Source: Unio delphinus (lineage: Eukaryota; Mollusca; Bivalvia; Unionida; Unionidae). From it: a DNA stretch of 64,000 nt. Under the pieces are notes generated by a model. That model was not told the DNA's origin, searched no databases, and worked only from the letters and a program-made list of their open reading frames with translations. A program made the translations under genes and the position numbers. Below, piece after piece: positions 51,570 through 62,170 of this stretch (the first letter of the stretch is position 1; every line of letters begins with the position of its first letter). The DNA lies in assembly GCA_029339505.1 (NCBI GenBank), contig JAQISU010000163.1, positions 1,302,001 to 1,366,000 of the forward strand, given 5' to 3'.

Positions 51570-52492
51570 CAGTCCTACCCACTTATATTGACATCACTTA
51601 TAAAAACAAGCCACCTATGTTGACAAAAAACAATGTCTCAGTCATCTGGTCTACTATTAATACCAAATTGTCAGGCTTATGTTGACGTCAAGATAGAAAA
51701 ATAAACATACATATCGACAGAAGTCCATGATCCCAGCTAAAACAAATCCTTTGTTTTCTTATCATTTTTGTTGACAAGATGCCAGTTCCGACCCATAATT
51801 TGTTCAACAATTAGTTGATCTTGCCGCCATGCTTTAGTTTTCCTGCCTAATCATTTATGTCTGATGTTACATCATTTTCTGTGTCCCAGAAGAAGAAAAG
51901 AATTGTGTCCAAATATGTGTGATTACGTGTTTCCAAGACCTTTGAAAGTGATTCGTTCAGTCACTTTAAAGTTCATCATAACATCAGATACAAAAGTATC
52001 TGTGGAGAATATGTGTACTATTTAAACCAACTTGTTGACAGGTTTTCATTTCCCTGTGAATAGCCCCATCCCCTTGGTAGCCTCAATAAGAGGGGAACAG
52101 ACTGACCAAAATCTAGGCCAATTTAAGTACATGTACTTGAAGCATGTAAATAACTACTATGTAACCATGTGCAAATGCTGACATTAAATATTGTAATGTT
52201 TTTCATATCATGATGTAATCGATGCAATATTTTATTGTGGATTTTATTACACAAAGGTAAACAAAATGTAATTTGTCAATATAGAAGTGTATTTCACACT
52301 AGTTTTGTCTTCATGTACTAAAAATTTCCATTGTTTTCTCAAATGCTACTCACTGATGAGAGGTCACTGACAAATTTAACTTGCATCTTTTGTCAGCCCC
52401 CCCCCCCCCGCACTAAACACTTATCTCGACATCTGCCTATGTCGACAATATTTCCTCGGGCCCGAGGATGTCGAAATAAACGGGTAGGACTG
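51570..52492. mobile_element. Tigger/pogo-like MITE (923 bp)
   Basis: Terminal inverted repeats of about 27 bp (CAGTCCTACCC...GACATC and its complement, a few mismatches), with TA on each side (51568-51569 and 52493-52494). Related internal motifs (TATGTTGAC, TATATTGACATC) recur near both ends. A short lysine-rich stretch (CAGAAGAAGAAAAGA near 51887) could be a transposase N-terminus remnant, but this is weak. A run of C lies at about 52396-52409. It is inserted into a ~55-bp tandem repeat in intron 3. Confidence 0.82.
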
Positions 52493-52680
52493 TATTATGT
52501 TTTCATGATCTGACAAGCACATACAGTGATGTATTATTATTCTGTTCTCATGTTGTCATGAGTGCGTACATTGATATATTATTCCGTTCTCATATTCTGA
52601 TAAGCACATAAAGTTATATATTATTATCCCATTCTCATATTCTGACAAGCACATACATTGATATATTATTATTATTTTAA
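52493..52680. repeat. ~55-bp repeat, right part
   Basis: Three to four copies with CACATACATTGATATATTATT and TTCTCATATTCTGACAAG, continuing the unit that starts at 51500. Confidence 0.8.
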
Positions 52681-52962
52681 TTCTCAAATACATGTAAGGT
52701 TTTAAATCATTTCTACCTTCAGCAATCAATTATATTAGATTTTTATTGTGCTTAAAATTTATCAACCTGAAATTAAGATTACTTCTGGTTGAAGAATGTG
52801 TTCCAATGCAAATGTGGATCAACAGGGAATGAAACAAAGTGAATCGTTCATTCAAATATTCATACTAAATGCATATTAATTACGTACTTATGGCCAACAG
52901 GGAATGAAATAAAGCAACTCGTTCTTTCAAATATTCATACTAAATGCATATTAATTACGTAC

Positions 52963-53043
52963 TTCTGGCCGAGACCCAGCCAATGCCAGCGTCTTTTGCC
53001 TTTTTGATGGCAAGATCAATGCAGAACCGTCCGACAACAGGAC
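52963..53043 (-). CDS. LDH2-family oxidoreductase, coding exon 3
   Basis: Residues 93-118 (codons 92 and 119 split). It contains GPVVGRFCIDLAIKKAK (relatives: G...G..A...AI.KA) and GIGWVSAR, leading into the SARNSNHFG signature completed by exon 4. The acceptor is TCACAG. The donor GTACGT is chosen over GTAATT four bases downstream because only the former keeps frame and rebuilds Asn119. Phase 1 both sides. Confidence 0.95.
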
Positions 53044-53254
53044 CTGTGAATTTGAAGAAAAAAATGAAAACGGAACTTGAATAGTTATAAAAATAAATGG
53101 TAAAAATGGAGAAACAATAACAGTTATAAAAATAAATGGTAAAATGGAGAAACATTAACAGCTATCCCATACACAGTCACACATTCATCCCATTTATCAG
53201 GACTCTTGTACATTCATCCATCATTCAATGACCAATTCCTTGATCCCTTATTCC

Positions 53255-53455
53255 ATTTATGTATGTATGTATGTATGTATGTATGTATGTATGTAGGTAT
53301 GTAGGTAGGTAGGTAGGTAGGTAGGCAGGTAGATAGTTAGGCAGGTAGGTAGGAAGGAAAGCAGTAGGTTGGAAAGCAGGTAGGTTGGTTGGAAAGCATG
53401 TAGGTAGATAGGCAGGTAGGTAGGTTGGAAAGCAGGTAGGTAGATAGGCATGACT
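53255..53455. repeat. Tetranucleotide microsatellite (TATG)n (TAGG)n
   Basis: About nine GTAT units followed by degenerate TAGG and GGAAAGCAGG-type units in intron 2. Minus-strand frames reading LPTYLPTY or HTYIHTY across it are artefacts. Confidence 0.95.
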
Positions 53456-53623
53456 TGATAAATGAATCAGAATACTGGACATGTGAATACTAAATAATGA
53501 AAAAAAGTGAAAAAAGTACAACGAGGAATGTACAGATAAGCTATGATCCATGATAACATTCTACATGGAATTGCTCAGAACAAATAACAAAAAGTTTTAA
53601 AGAAAAGCGTATGAAAAGATTAC

Positions 53624-53731
53624 CTAGTACATTGTTCCCATCTACAAGAGCTGTTGCTATGGTTTCCTTCACTATTTCTGGCTTAGCATCACCAACTGTT
53701 GTCCCCGATTTGACATCATTGATGTACATTT
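53624..53731 (-). CDS. LDH2-family oxidoreductase, coding exon 2
   Basis: Residues 57-91 with split codons 56 and 92. It begins MYINDVKSG, continuing the helix after the catalytic His, then the TALVDGNNVLG segment (relatives: ...DG.N.LG...). The acceptor is CCATTTTTTAG and the donor CTAG|GTAATC, phase 1 both sides, 108 nt. Confidence 0.95.
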
Positions 53732-54124
53732 CTAAAAAATGGACATAACATCATTATAAAATACAAAAGAAGCCTCCTTCAAATGCTTTCTATGATAAAA
53801 GACATCAGACATTAAATATAAAACCAAGTCATTAATGTCAAATACCGACTGTTACCATAACACCGTGTTTAAAATAAAGAAACTGTTTAATTTAATTTTG
53901 TTACAAATCATTTTTTTTTAAACAATTATTTTTTAATTTTAATTGCATCACATAAAAGACAACTGTATTGTCAACTAAAAACTATAAACAAAGAAGCAAA
54001 ATGTGAAAAACAAAAACAAGAATGGTTTTAAAATGGCATAGAGAAAAACTAGGTTTTCCTTGAAGTTGTCATTGAATTATACTTGACATGGGTTCTTCCT
54101 TATTTGACTGATAATATTAAAGAA

Positions 54125-54126
<2 letters not shown>

Positions 54127-54160
<34 letters not shown>
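54127..54160. repeat. (CA)n microsatellite
   Basis: A run of 17 CA dinucleotides in intron 1. Confidence 0.97.
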
Positions 54161-54161
<1 letters not shown>

Positions 54162-54229
54162 ATTTCAGATGAAGAAACAAATGGGCAATTACTCTTTGTG
54201 GAGTCACTTTGCAGAAATATTTGCATGTA

Positions 54230-54455
54230 TTAAATCAAATTGATATAAGATAATGTTAAAAATATTGGATATTTCTACTCATGTTTTGGTACTGGTCTCC
54301 ATATTAAATCAAATTCATATAAGATAATGTTAAAAATATTGGATATTTCTACTCATATTTTGGTTCTGGTCTCCATATTAAATCAAATTGATATAAGATA
54401 ATGTTAAAAATATTGGATTTTTCCACTCATGTTTTGGTACTGGTCTCAGGATTAT
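54230..54455. repeat. ~74-bp direct repeat, three copies
   Basis: Unit ATTAAATCAAATTGATATAA then GATAATGTTAAAAATATTGG and a TGTTTTGGTACTGGTCTC end; copies are more than 90% identical by eye. It lies in intron 1. Confidence 0.92.
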
Positions 54456-54849
54456 ATCAAATTCATTTTTGCAATGCAGATTTAGTATGCATATAAATAT
54501 TTATGGGAACAATCCCAACTGTGACCAGGGAAAAATAACAGGATCAATTTCCAAGAAGAACTTTGGAGATTTTAATTTTGTGCAAATATATATTAACACA
54601 TTAGAAAGCACTTAGCAACATAAGAATGTGAGACAAGCAGTATCTTTAGTATCATGCTAATATTCATGGTAACATTTAGGGATTGACTACATATTTATAC
54701 ACAATAAAAACTAGACAGAGTTAACTTTTTATTTTTAAACAAATATTTCTGCCCACGGGGACTGTCTCCTGCTGCTGCCGACTAATTGTTTGTTTATTTA
54801 GTCAGTGATTTAGCTTTTACTGACTTAGCATAACACAGCTGTACATATG

Positions 54850-55145
54850 CTGCCATTGTCAACATGGCTGTACATATGTGAAAAAAATTGCCCATTGAAA
54901 TTAGGCACAAAGACACAGTGGTCCCTTTTAAGAGTGCTCTTAAAACTCACCTTTTTTGACTGCAGGAACAAACTTAGAGACTTAAAAATGTTTTGTACCT
55001 TAAATGTTTTTTTCCAATTTCATCGTTTTTGTTTTTTTTTGTTTTTCTGTAATGTAGGCATATCATTATATATGTTGCAAAGCAATTAGAGCTTCTAAAG
55101 ATCGGGCGCTACACAAAGTCCTAATGATTATTATTATTTATATAT
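54850..55145 (+). pseudogene. 3' fragment of the same CR1/L2-like LINE family
   Basis: Near 54890-54960 the plus strand encodes the post-RT segment (PIEIRHKDT then FKSALKTHLF). The 3' UTR (GCAATTAGAGCTTCTAAAGA, GGGCGCTAC) is like the copy ending at 21148 and also finishes in ATTATTATT. It is heavily 5'-truncated, as usual for this class. It lies in intron 1, antisense to the gene. Confidence 0.85.
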
Positions 55146-56280
55146 ATATAAGCGGTCAAATTATTTATCTGTATTTTTTTCTCCATATTTATATTCATAT
55201 CAATATGAAAAGGTACTTATCATTAACAAGTTACTTTAATTTTCAGTAGCCATGAATGATAATTAGTGATGTACCTGTTTATTATTTAAACTGAGAATTC
55301 ATCTGAGACAGTGGTACCAGATATATTCATTTATGCCCATAAAGATTCCCCGCTGAAAAAAAATACAGATCTACACATCTGACCTTTGTAAATTGATCAT
55401 CATCATTGCTGACACAGGAATACAAAATGAGACCTGAGCATCAAATGCAGATTTTAGAATATACACTTTGAGATTCTGTACACAAACAATATAAATGAAA
55501 TAACAATCACAAACAATAAAACAACTTATGATATGCTGCCTCAACTACCCCATTTCACTATGGCACTTAAATCTGCCATAGCTCTTCCCCAACAGTTAGA
55601 ATAAAAGGTATGAAATCAATGTTATATCTACAAACTTCACCAAATATTGATGTTAACTTCAAGCACCAATGGAAAAAGGCAAAAGGCTAGAAAGCAACTT
55701 CATTCCAATTCTTTCAATAGGATGAAGAATTTCAGCTGTACAAACCAGTACAAAATACAAATATAGGAGATTCTCCTGTAACCATACAATATGATGAACT
55801 TATTACAAATACAATAACAAAGAGTTCCAACAATAAATTCTACAAACACAGCCTTTTTGTAACTGATTGCCATTGTCCAGTTCCCTGTTGCCTTCTATGG
55901 TACTCATGAAATGTTTTCAAGTAAAATGATCATGTTTATCTTTAAGGCAAAACATGGCCACCATGCATGGATACCAGACCAAAAAAATGATAATTAGAAT
56001 CATCAGATGAATAGATGTATCTGATAAAGAATAAGACCTTCACTCCATCAAAAAATCAGAAATGAATGGAGAAAACATGACTGCAGTAGTAACTATCAGC
56101 TTAAGAACAATATCTTTTGATAAAAACTTGATGAAAGAATCTGTTCCTGAGAATTGGGAAAGTCATTGACAGTGTCAGCTAATTCCTCACTATATGAAAG
56201 AATCATGGTTAGGTCAATGTTTGTAAAGGAAATAATAGGCTATACTGTATACATGGTAGCCAGAATAACTGGTTGAGAAA
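55146..56280 (-). other. Intron 1, nothing recognised
   Basis: AT-rich intronic sequence with no array, exon or element that I can support. Confidence 0.4.
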
Positions 56281-56284
56281 GAAT

Positions 56285-56585
56285 TTAAATGTCTAAATAT
56301 TGTACTAAATGCCTCAATATTGTATCTAAATGTCTAAATATTGTATGTAAATGCCTCAATATTGTATCTATATGCCTAAATATTATATCTAAATGTCTAA
56401 ATATTGTATATAAATGACAAACTATTGTATCTAAATGTCTAAATATTGTATATAAATGACAAGCTATTGTATCTAAATGTCTAAATAATACTTATATATC
56501 TAAATATGGTATATAAATGTCTACATATTTTATCTAAACATTGTATCTAAGTGTCTAAATATTGCATAAAAATGTCTTATTTGAT
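56285..56585. repeat. ~21-bp minisatellite in intron 1
   Basis: About thirteen diverged copies of TAAATGTCTAAATATTGTATC with variants (CCTCAA, GACAAAC). Confidence 0.9.
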
Positions 56586-56799
56586 ATTACACATGTACTG
56601 AAACACACAGACCACTAAATTATGTTTCAAATGGTTTGAATATTACACCCTGGGCTTGAAAATAAAAGTCAGTATGGTCATTTATTCAACTTTAATTGAA
56701 TATTAATTGTTGGTCTAAAATTTAATACTAAATTCCATTGTTTTTACGTTATTTTAAATCACAAAACAGCATCAAAGAAAGGGTAGGACACAAACTTAC

Positions 56800-56980
56800 G
56801 TAGTCGGTTCAGTCCATGACTGTAGTGACCCCTATAGTCTGCTGATACCAAAAGGTCAGCAAGGGACCCTGCATCGTCTTCATTGATCCCTACAGCCCCC
56901 ATACAACGTACTACAAAAGTGTGGAACTCTGCCAATGGGACAATTTTTGATCCATTCTCTGTCATTCTGAAAGCTACAGT
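56800..56980 (-). CDS. LDH2-family oxidoreductase, coding exon 1 (start at 56965); whole-gene description
   Basis: ATG at 56965-56963 (A at -3) opens residues 1-55. SADYRGHYSHG carries the SHG motif whose His (50) is the usual catalytic residue of the LDH2/MDH2 family. The donor is CGACTAC|GTAAGT, phase 1. The exon begins after an acceptor (CTTTCTTGCAG), so a 5' exon exists upstream; the 15 nt before the ATG are open, so a longer N-terminus is possible. The twelve exons give 1071 nt and 356 codons plus stop, the normal family length, with all motifs present and no stop. Relatives are NAD(P)-dependent 2-oxo/2-hydroxy-acid reductases; cytosolic, as no targeting signal is evident. The exact substrate cannot be told from sequence. 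Confidence 0.93.
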
Positions 56981-56999
56981 CTGCAAGAAAGGACTGTTA

Positions 57000-58170
57000 T
57001 ACTTGATATAAAGGCAAAGAATCTGTTGTCAACCAGTTCTACATAGTGGTCAACTATTGCATAGCAGGACTTTAAACGGAATGCATTCTCAACGTGGCTT
57101 GGTCTTGTGCTGAGGAGATTTTCATTTCTATGCTATGAGTTTATTAGCAATTCAAAACATGAAAGACTATACAGTGCTGATACACAGGACAGAAGTGGAT
57201 CTGCATTAATCTGGCCAGAATTCAATTCTGTGACGTTTGGCTTGTGAACATGACATGATAACCACCAAAGTCCATGGCTCCACCAAAGTCCATGGCTTCA
57301 AAGAGAATTTGTAATATGTAATTAATAGTACTTAAAATCATAAAAATTCTGAATTCTGATTGGTTAAATGGGTCATGGATGCTCAACAGAAATACAATGT
57401 ATTGGTTACCTCAAAGGTTTCAGCTCTGTAAAACAATGTATTGTGCTCATATGAGAATGTTGATATATTACAGCATAAGGCAAAAAACAGTTACTGGGTT
57501 TTTTTAAGCTGCGAAATATAGATAATTGCCTTTGCTTTGTGTCATTACAGTTTGCAGTTCAATAAAACAATGAGCTGAATTAAAGAATTGCCGATACTCA
57601 CTAATTATACATGATTGTGAGTCAAGAATGTCATGTAGGCAAATTTATTAAAATATTAATTGTTGCTGTAAAATTTAATATAAATATATTAAAACCAAAG
57701 TATATTGATTCCTGACTGTTGAATGTTTTTCACCATACCTATCATGAGAAAAAGTCCAGAAGAAAATTAATGGCCTTATAAAATAATGGCCTGGTACTAA
57801 ACTTAGTAAAAAACAGAAGATGCAAGGTTTAATCATAACAAACAACAGGGTAATATTATTTATTATTTAATAAATGGGGGGGGGGGGATTTACTAAAGAA
57901 ATTATAATGCATTGTGTTTGTTAATGTGGTTTTGCATGCTCTGTCCATTTTACTTGGGTCTTACCTAAAATATTGCATAGCACAAACACTCAAAAACATA
58001 AATGTTCACCTCAACAAAAGTCTATAACTGTACAGTATCATCGTGTTATATATCTGCATGTGATATCAGGATGTATTTTGTGGTTCCATGGTGCTGAAAT
58101 ACCATTTTCTCTAATTTGAAACAACCAAAATATCCAAGTTTGAACTGTATCCTGTAGCAAAAGAACTATT
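57000..58170 (-). other. Upstream intron/5' region, nothing firm
   Basis: Probably the intron before coding exon 1. It contains a G run (57877-57887) and a candidate but T-rich donor context (TTTTAG|GTAAGA, minus strand, about 57965). No coding exon recognised. Confidence 0.35.
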
Positions 58171-58171
58171 G

Positions 58172-58173
58172 AC

Positions 58174-58240
<67 letters not shown>
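58172..58240. repeat. (GT)n(TA)n microsatellite
   Basis: A short TG run followed by about 30 TA dinucleotides. Confidence 0.96.
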
Positions 58241-58679
58241 CTATCATATTGACATCCACATAACCTACACCAATATGAAGTTAATTATTTCAGTACTCCT
58301 TGTACAAAAATTTCTCATGCATTTAGGCATTTATAAGGAACAAAAATACCTGGATGGTCATTTCACATTGTCCTTATACAGTATATTTATTTGAAAAGTA
58401 AAATTTGGATGTTAAACAATCCATTTTTGTTTTTCAATTTCACATGAAAAAATATTAATAAAAGCATGCTTTTCACTTAATTTTGTGTGTGGATTGAACA
58501 CACATTCATAAAAGCAAATTTTGAATAAATAAAACACTCTTGATCGATCAAGCATATTTCCTGTAAATTTCCTGTCATATATCACAAACATTTGTAAATT
58601 ATGCCTCAACAACAGTCTGGTTATATTCACTAGTAACTGTTTTGAAGAATTATTCATTAATACCATTCCATTAGGAATC

Positions 58680-59260
58680 ATCCATAAAGGACGTCCTCAA
58701 AGATTGGGGGAGGGGGTATTCAAATGAGGGCAATGGCAGACAACAGGGGGCAGATGTAAAGAACCTTGCTGACATCCACAAGATAGTATGTTTGTTATGA
58801 TATTATGTGTTGAACAGCTGTTTCAGGCCTACTGCATGTATTCCAGTTTGTTTTGCAGACATCTTTTATGGGTGATCCTTATTAGTTCATTTTAATTTGC
58901 ATGATTCGTGCCACAGAATATGTACGAATGGGTTGGCATTTATACATAGGTCTGGCTTCAGTGCCTAAGGTTGATTAAATGGCCCAAATATCAGCGTTGC
59001 ACACCAAAGTCAAGTAAGATGCTGCACATCCTTTATAATGCTCAGTCCATAGAGCAGTGTATAATGGTAGATGAGACATCTGCAGCCACAGGGGCAGGGG
59101 GGTAAGCCACATGCAAATAAAAGTGAAGGGGATGGGGTGGGGGTAGGAAAAACTGGTATTATCTGCAGACTACCTTCATGGACACCCCTACCTGATTTGC
59201 ACTGGAAAAAAAAATGCACTTTTTTGGGAGAATTTATTTTGAAGGCACGGAAATAAGCTG
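58680..59260. other. G-rich patches, no gene recognised
   Basis: Runs of GGGGGAGGGGG type on the plus strand near 58707 and at 59090-59150 stand out from the AT-rich background. No gene or element assigned. Confidence 0.35.
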
Positions 59261-60106
59261 TTTGCTGTTACTATGAGCAAAAGCAATGAAAATGAATATA
59301 TTTTATTTGCTAAGTTGTGATTTCTGATGCTCCGACCTTCACAAAAATATCATGATTTATGAAGCAGAGATGAAATTTAAAATTTGGCATGTTATCACTA
59401 TTATATATATGCATTGTTTTAAATATCTCAGTAAGTTTATTTTGTTGGACAGTACAAGTGACAGAATGAGAGCATTGAAATAGCATCAAAGTTTCAAACT
59501 GATTTACAATTTTTGCAGCATATACATCAAGATCAAAACATTAGGTCAAGTGTAAGCTATCGAACAAATATTTTTTGGTATCACCGCGATATCAGAGTAA
59601 CGCCCCTTGCATATCCTGGAATGTACATGACATCTGCTTAGCGTTCGTTTCCGGAGGGCACTTGATTCCTTGGTAAACTAATTTTATAGAGTGTACACAT
59701 TAGTTTAACTCGGAATCAACTACCTGCGATCGTTACGTTACACACAATCATATTTAAGTTGGAAATATTAATATAGAGCACATAACACTAAATATACACA
59801 TATCAAATCTTGAAGGTCACTGTCTTTACTTAATGTAACGCCAGTCGCTAACTTTAAGACCAGCGATACCATAGTAATTCATCATTTTATGTACTTAACC
59901 GCAACAAAAGGTTAAAGACAAAACCAGAATCGAATTGAAATTACCGTGCAAAGTTAGCTACGTTGTCTTGATTTTATTTTTCCCTCCCTGTGAATTGCAG
60001 CAAGCAGTAATCCGATAATGATACAAATATCAGACAGACTGTACACCTAGCCTCAAATGAAAGATCACACACCAATTTCGGCAGGTTCGTGTGAACGACT
60101 ACGATT

Positions 60107-60260
60107 ACCTCGGGTTGTGACAGGGAGAGTCAGACGTTAATTATTGATAATCTAAAATGTAGGCCACCTCTCACACGTTGTTGCTGTCACGACGGTTTCA
60201 GTATCTAAACTGTTGCCTGCAAGCTGCTGAACCATTTGCGTTCCATAAATGAAAAAAAAA
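60107..60260 (-). promoter_or_regulatory. Candidate 5' UTR exon and promoter of the LDH2-family gene
   Basis: On the minus strand a good donor CCCGAG|GTAATC places an exon end at 60109. The sequence before it is more GC/CpG-rich than the rest of the window (GTGTGAGAGGTGGCC, CGTCGTGACAGC). This is the best-looking first exon upstream of the orphan acceptor at 56981, but no TATA box or other decisive signal was found. Treat as a guess. Confidence 0.25.
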
Positions 60261-60383
60261 ACTAGAACGGAAGCAAAAAATGATCTAAAGTATATTTATG
60301 TTTCTCTCGTACTCAGAAAATTATACGGTAAGCAGAATACGCTGTGGGAAAGGGAAAACATTCGATGTATGTTAGTCACACCA

Positions 60384-60710
60384 CTCCTGTAGCTTAGTGA
60401 TTAGATTGTCCGCCTCGGATGCGGCACAGGGGCTCGTATCGCAGCTTACAATCGACTAGTTATTATATAGTACATATATGACCGGTCGATTGTAAGCAAC
60501 GATACGAGCTCCTGTGGGATGCGGGAGGTCGTGGGTTCGATCTCCGGCCGAGTCATACCAAAGACATAAAACTGGTATCAACATCAGTTTAGAAGTAATC
60601 AACCATTATCTTATCATTGAAACATAAAAGGAGGTTCTCAGATGGCCCTGTATTGGTGACTAGAAACAGCACTTGAGATATTATCGCTATTAAACTGACC
60701 CAACAGTTGT

Positions 60711-60712
<2 letters not shown>
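60384..60712 (+). mobile_element. tRNA-derived SINE (molluscan type), interrupted
   Basis: The A-box-like TAGCTTAGTGATTAGA and B-box-like GTGGGTTCGATCTCC flank an anticodon-arm-like GCCTCGGATGCGGGAGG. This is followed by GAGTCATACCAAAGAC, a body phrase I associate with mollusc SINEs, and a TTAAACTGACC tail running into (GA)n. The tRNA part is split at the anticodon arm by a 92-bp MITE, so it cannot act as a tRNA gene. Confidence 0.75.
60425..60516. mobile_element. 92-bp hAT-like MITE nested in the SINE
   Basis: Inverted ends of about 32 bp with a few mismatches (CACAGGGGCTCGTATCG... against ...CGATACGAGCTCCTGTG) are separated by an AT-rich centre. It is flanked by perfect 8-bp direct repeats GGATGCGG at 60417-60424 and 60517-60524, the target size of hAT transposons. 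Excising it restores a continuous tRNA-like head. Confidence 0.87.

Positions 60713-60713
<1 letters not shown>

Positions 60714-60773
<60 letters not shown>
60714..60773. repeat. (GA)n microsatellite
   Basis: About 30 GA dinucleotides at the 3' end of the SINE, possibly its expanded tail. Confidence 0.96.
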
Positions 60774-60778
<5 letters not shown>

Positions 60779-61122
60779 TTTGTTCCATATTGTATTGTTT
60801 TGTCGCCACGGCAATTTTAGTACATAATATAGACTATGTAGTCTGAAATAAGAATTCTTATCTCATCTCATCTTTACATCCACGACCGATTTTGAAACAA
60901 TAATTATTATGCATCAAACAAAGACATCAAAGCGTCGCTGGTATCAAAAATGTTGAAAATTTAGTCATTATGATGATAAGTTTGTCCCCGGCAGGCAAAA
61001 TTCGCACAGTTCCTAAGTTCGGAGCCGATAACTTCAGTTTCGTGCAGCGCAGAAAAGTCAATAATGGCTTGATGAGTAGAAAAATATTTCAGGAGTAAAA
61101 CAACAGAAGGAATGAGTAGAAG

Positions 61123-61253
61123 CAGGGACGTCATTTGAGTCTTTTGCCCCCCCCCCCTCCCGAATTTGCATGTGCTGTAAAGGTGATGTAGCATATGTAC
61201 GAAAATTAAGCCAGTAAAGACTCCCCGCCGAAGAAAGAAAAATGACGTCCCTG
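61123..61253. mobile_element. 131-bp MITE with CAGGGACGTCATTT ends
   Basis: Perfect inverted termini CAGGGACGTCATTT / AAATGACGTCCCTG bound 131 bp containing a C-run. The CAGGG start is hAT-like, but no matching 8-bp target duplication is visible. Confidence 0.65.
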
Positions 61254-61559
61254 GATGTTGTTAGTAAAACATTTTCTGCGATCAAGGAACGACGGATACA
61301 ATTAATACACAGACGAAAGCCACAGCCAGTAACACTTCCAAGCACAAGAGAGATGCTCGAAAATGTCAGTAAAGTAATAAATCTAGCTGCAAAGTGTGGC
61401 TAGCAGTGTTAGCCGGTGCGCCCGTACCACTGTTAGAACTGGAGAGAGAAAAATATAATCCCAAGTCTAGCAAAAGGAAGTGGGTTGACCCCGGCGGATT
61501 AATTCACTATGGTCTTCGCAATAGATGATAATGAATTAATGATAAAATGTTGAAGTGTG
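61254..61559. other. CpG-richer sequence upstream of the capsid-like relic
   Basis: Open stretches on the plus strand (around 61440-61510) read like decayed coding sequence but were not assigned. They may belong to the same viral-like element as the pseudogene that follows. Confidence 0.3.
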
Positions 61560-62170
61560 CATCTGATTCATCATATGACATGGACGCCCCAATCTTTAAA
61601 GATAAATCAGTACGTGATTACCAGTAGCATTCTCATGAAGCAAGATAATCAGACCAAACGTTTACGAATGGAACTACAAGTTCAAGATGCGTCAAGGTAT
61701 TTCCTGCTCGCCGAGGCATTCATGGAAGTTCAGGGTACACTTGGTAAACCCTCATCATGCTAAACAATGTAGATTTGTTAATAACGGAATTATTACATTA
61801 TTCAGCAGTGCATGATATATTATTGATGGCCGAGAAATTGAGGTTTGTCATAATGACATTGACGTTGACGCAATGATCAGTTTCGCAAGATATTAAGATG
61901 AGTTTTCACAGTCCGCTGGTCCGTCAAAGATGCTTGCAAAAGATACATTGCTAAAGCTGAGGGTCAACCTTATACGGTGCCCCCAAAATGTCAGTGCTGA
62001 GGCTGACGACGCCGTTGTTGAAATTTTACATTTTGCAAATGAGTTTAATCAGGGATTCACTCGACGTAAAAATCAAATTGATGCTCGGAGAAGTTTTAGC
62101 TGTGCAATACCACTGTCATATATCTTTTGTTTCTGCAGAAATATTAGACACGTTATCTTCGAGGCCAAAC

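Noticed and set aside
52955..53155. Stand-alone small protein on the minus strand
   Set aside because: Only the 81 nt between GT-AG sites have family similarity. The rest of the frame is intron; it is exon 3 of the LDH2-family gene.
53225..53551. LPTYLPTY repeat protein
   Set aside because: Translation of a TAGG/TATG microsatellite in intron 2.
60384..60560. Functional tRNA gene
   Set aside because: The A and B boxes are separated by a 92-bp MITE in the anticodon arm, and the sequence continues into a SINE body.
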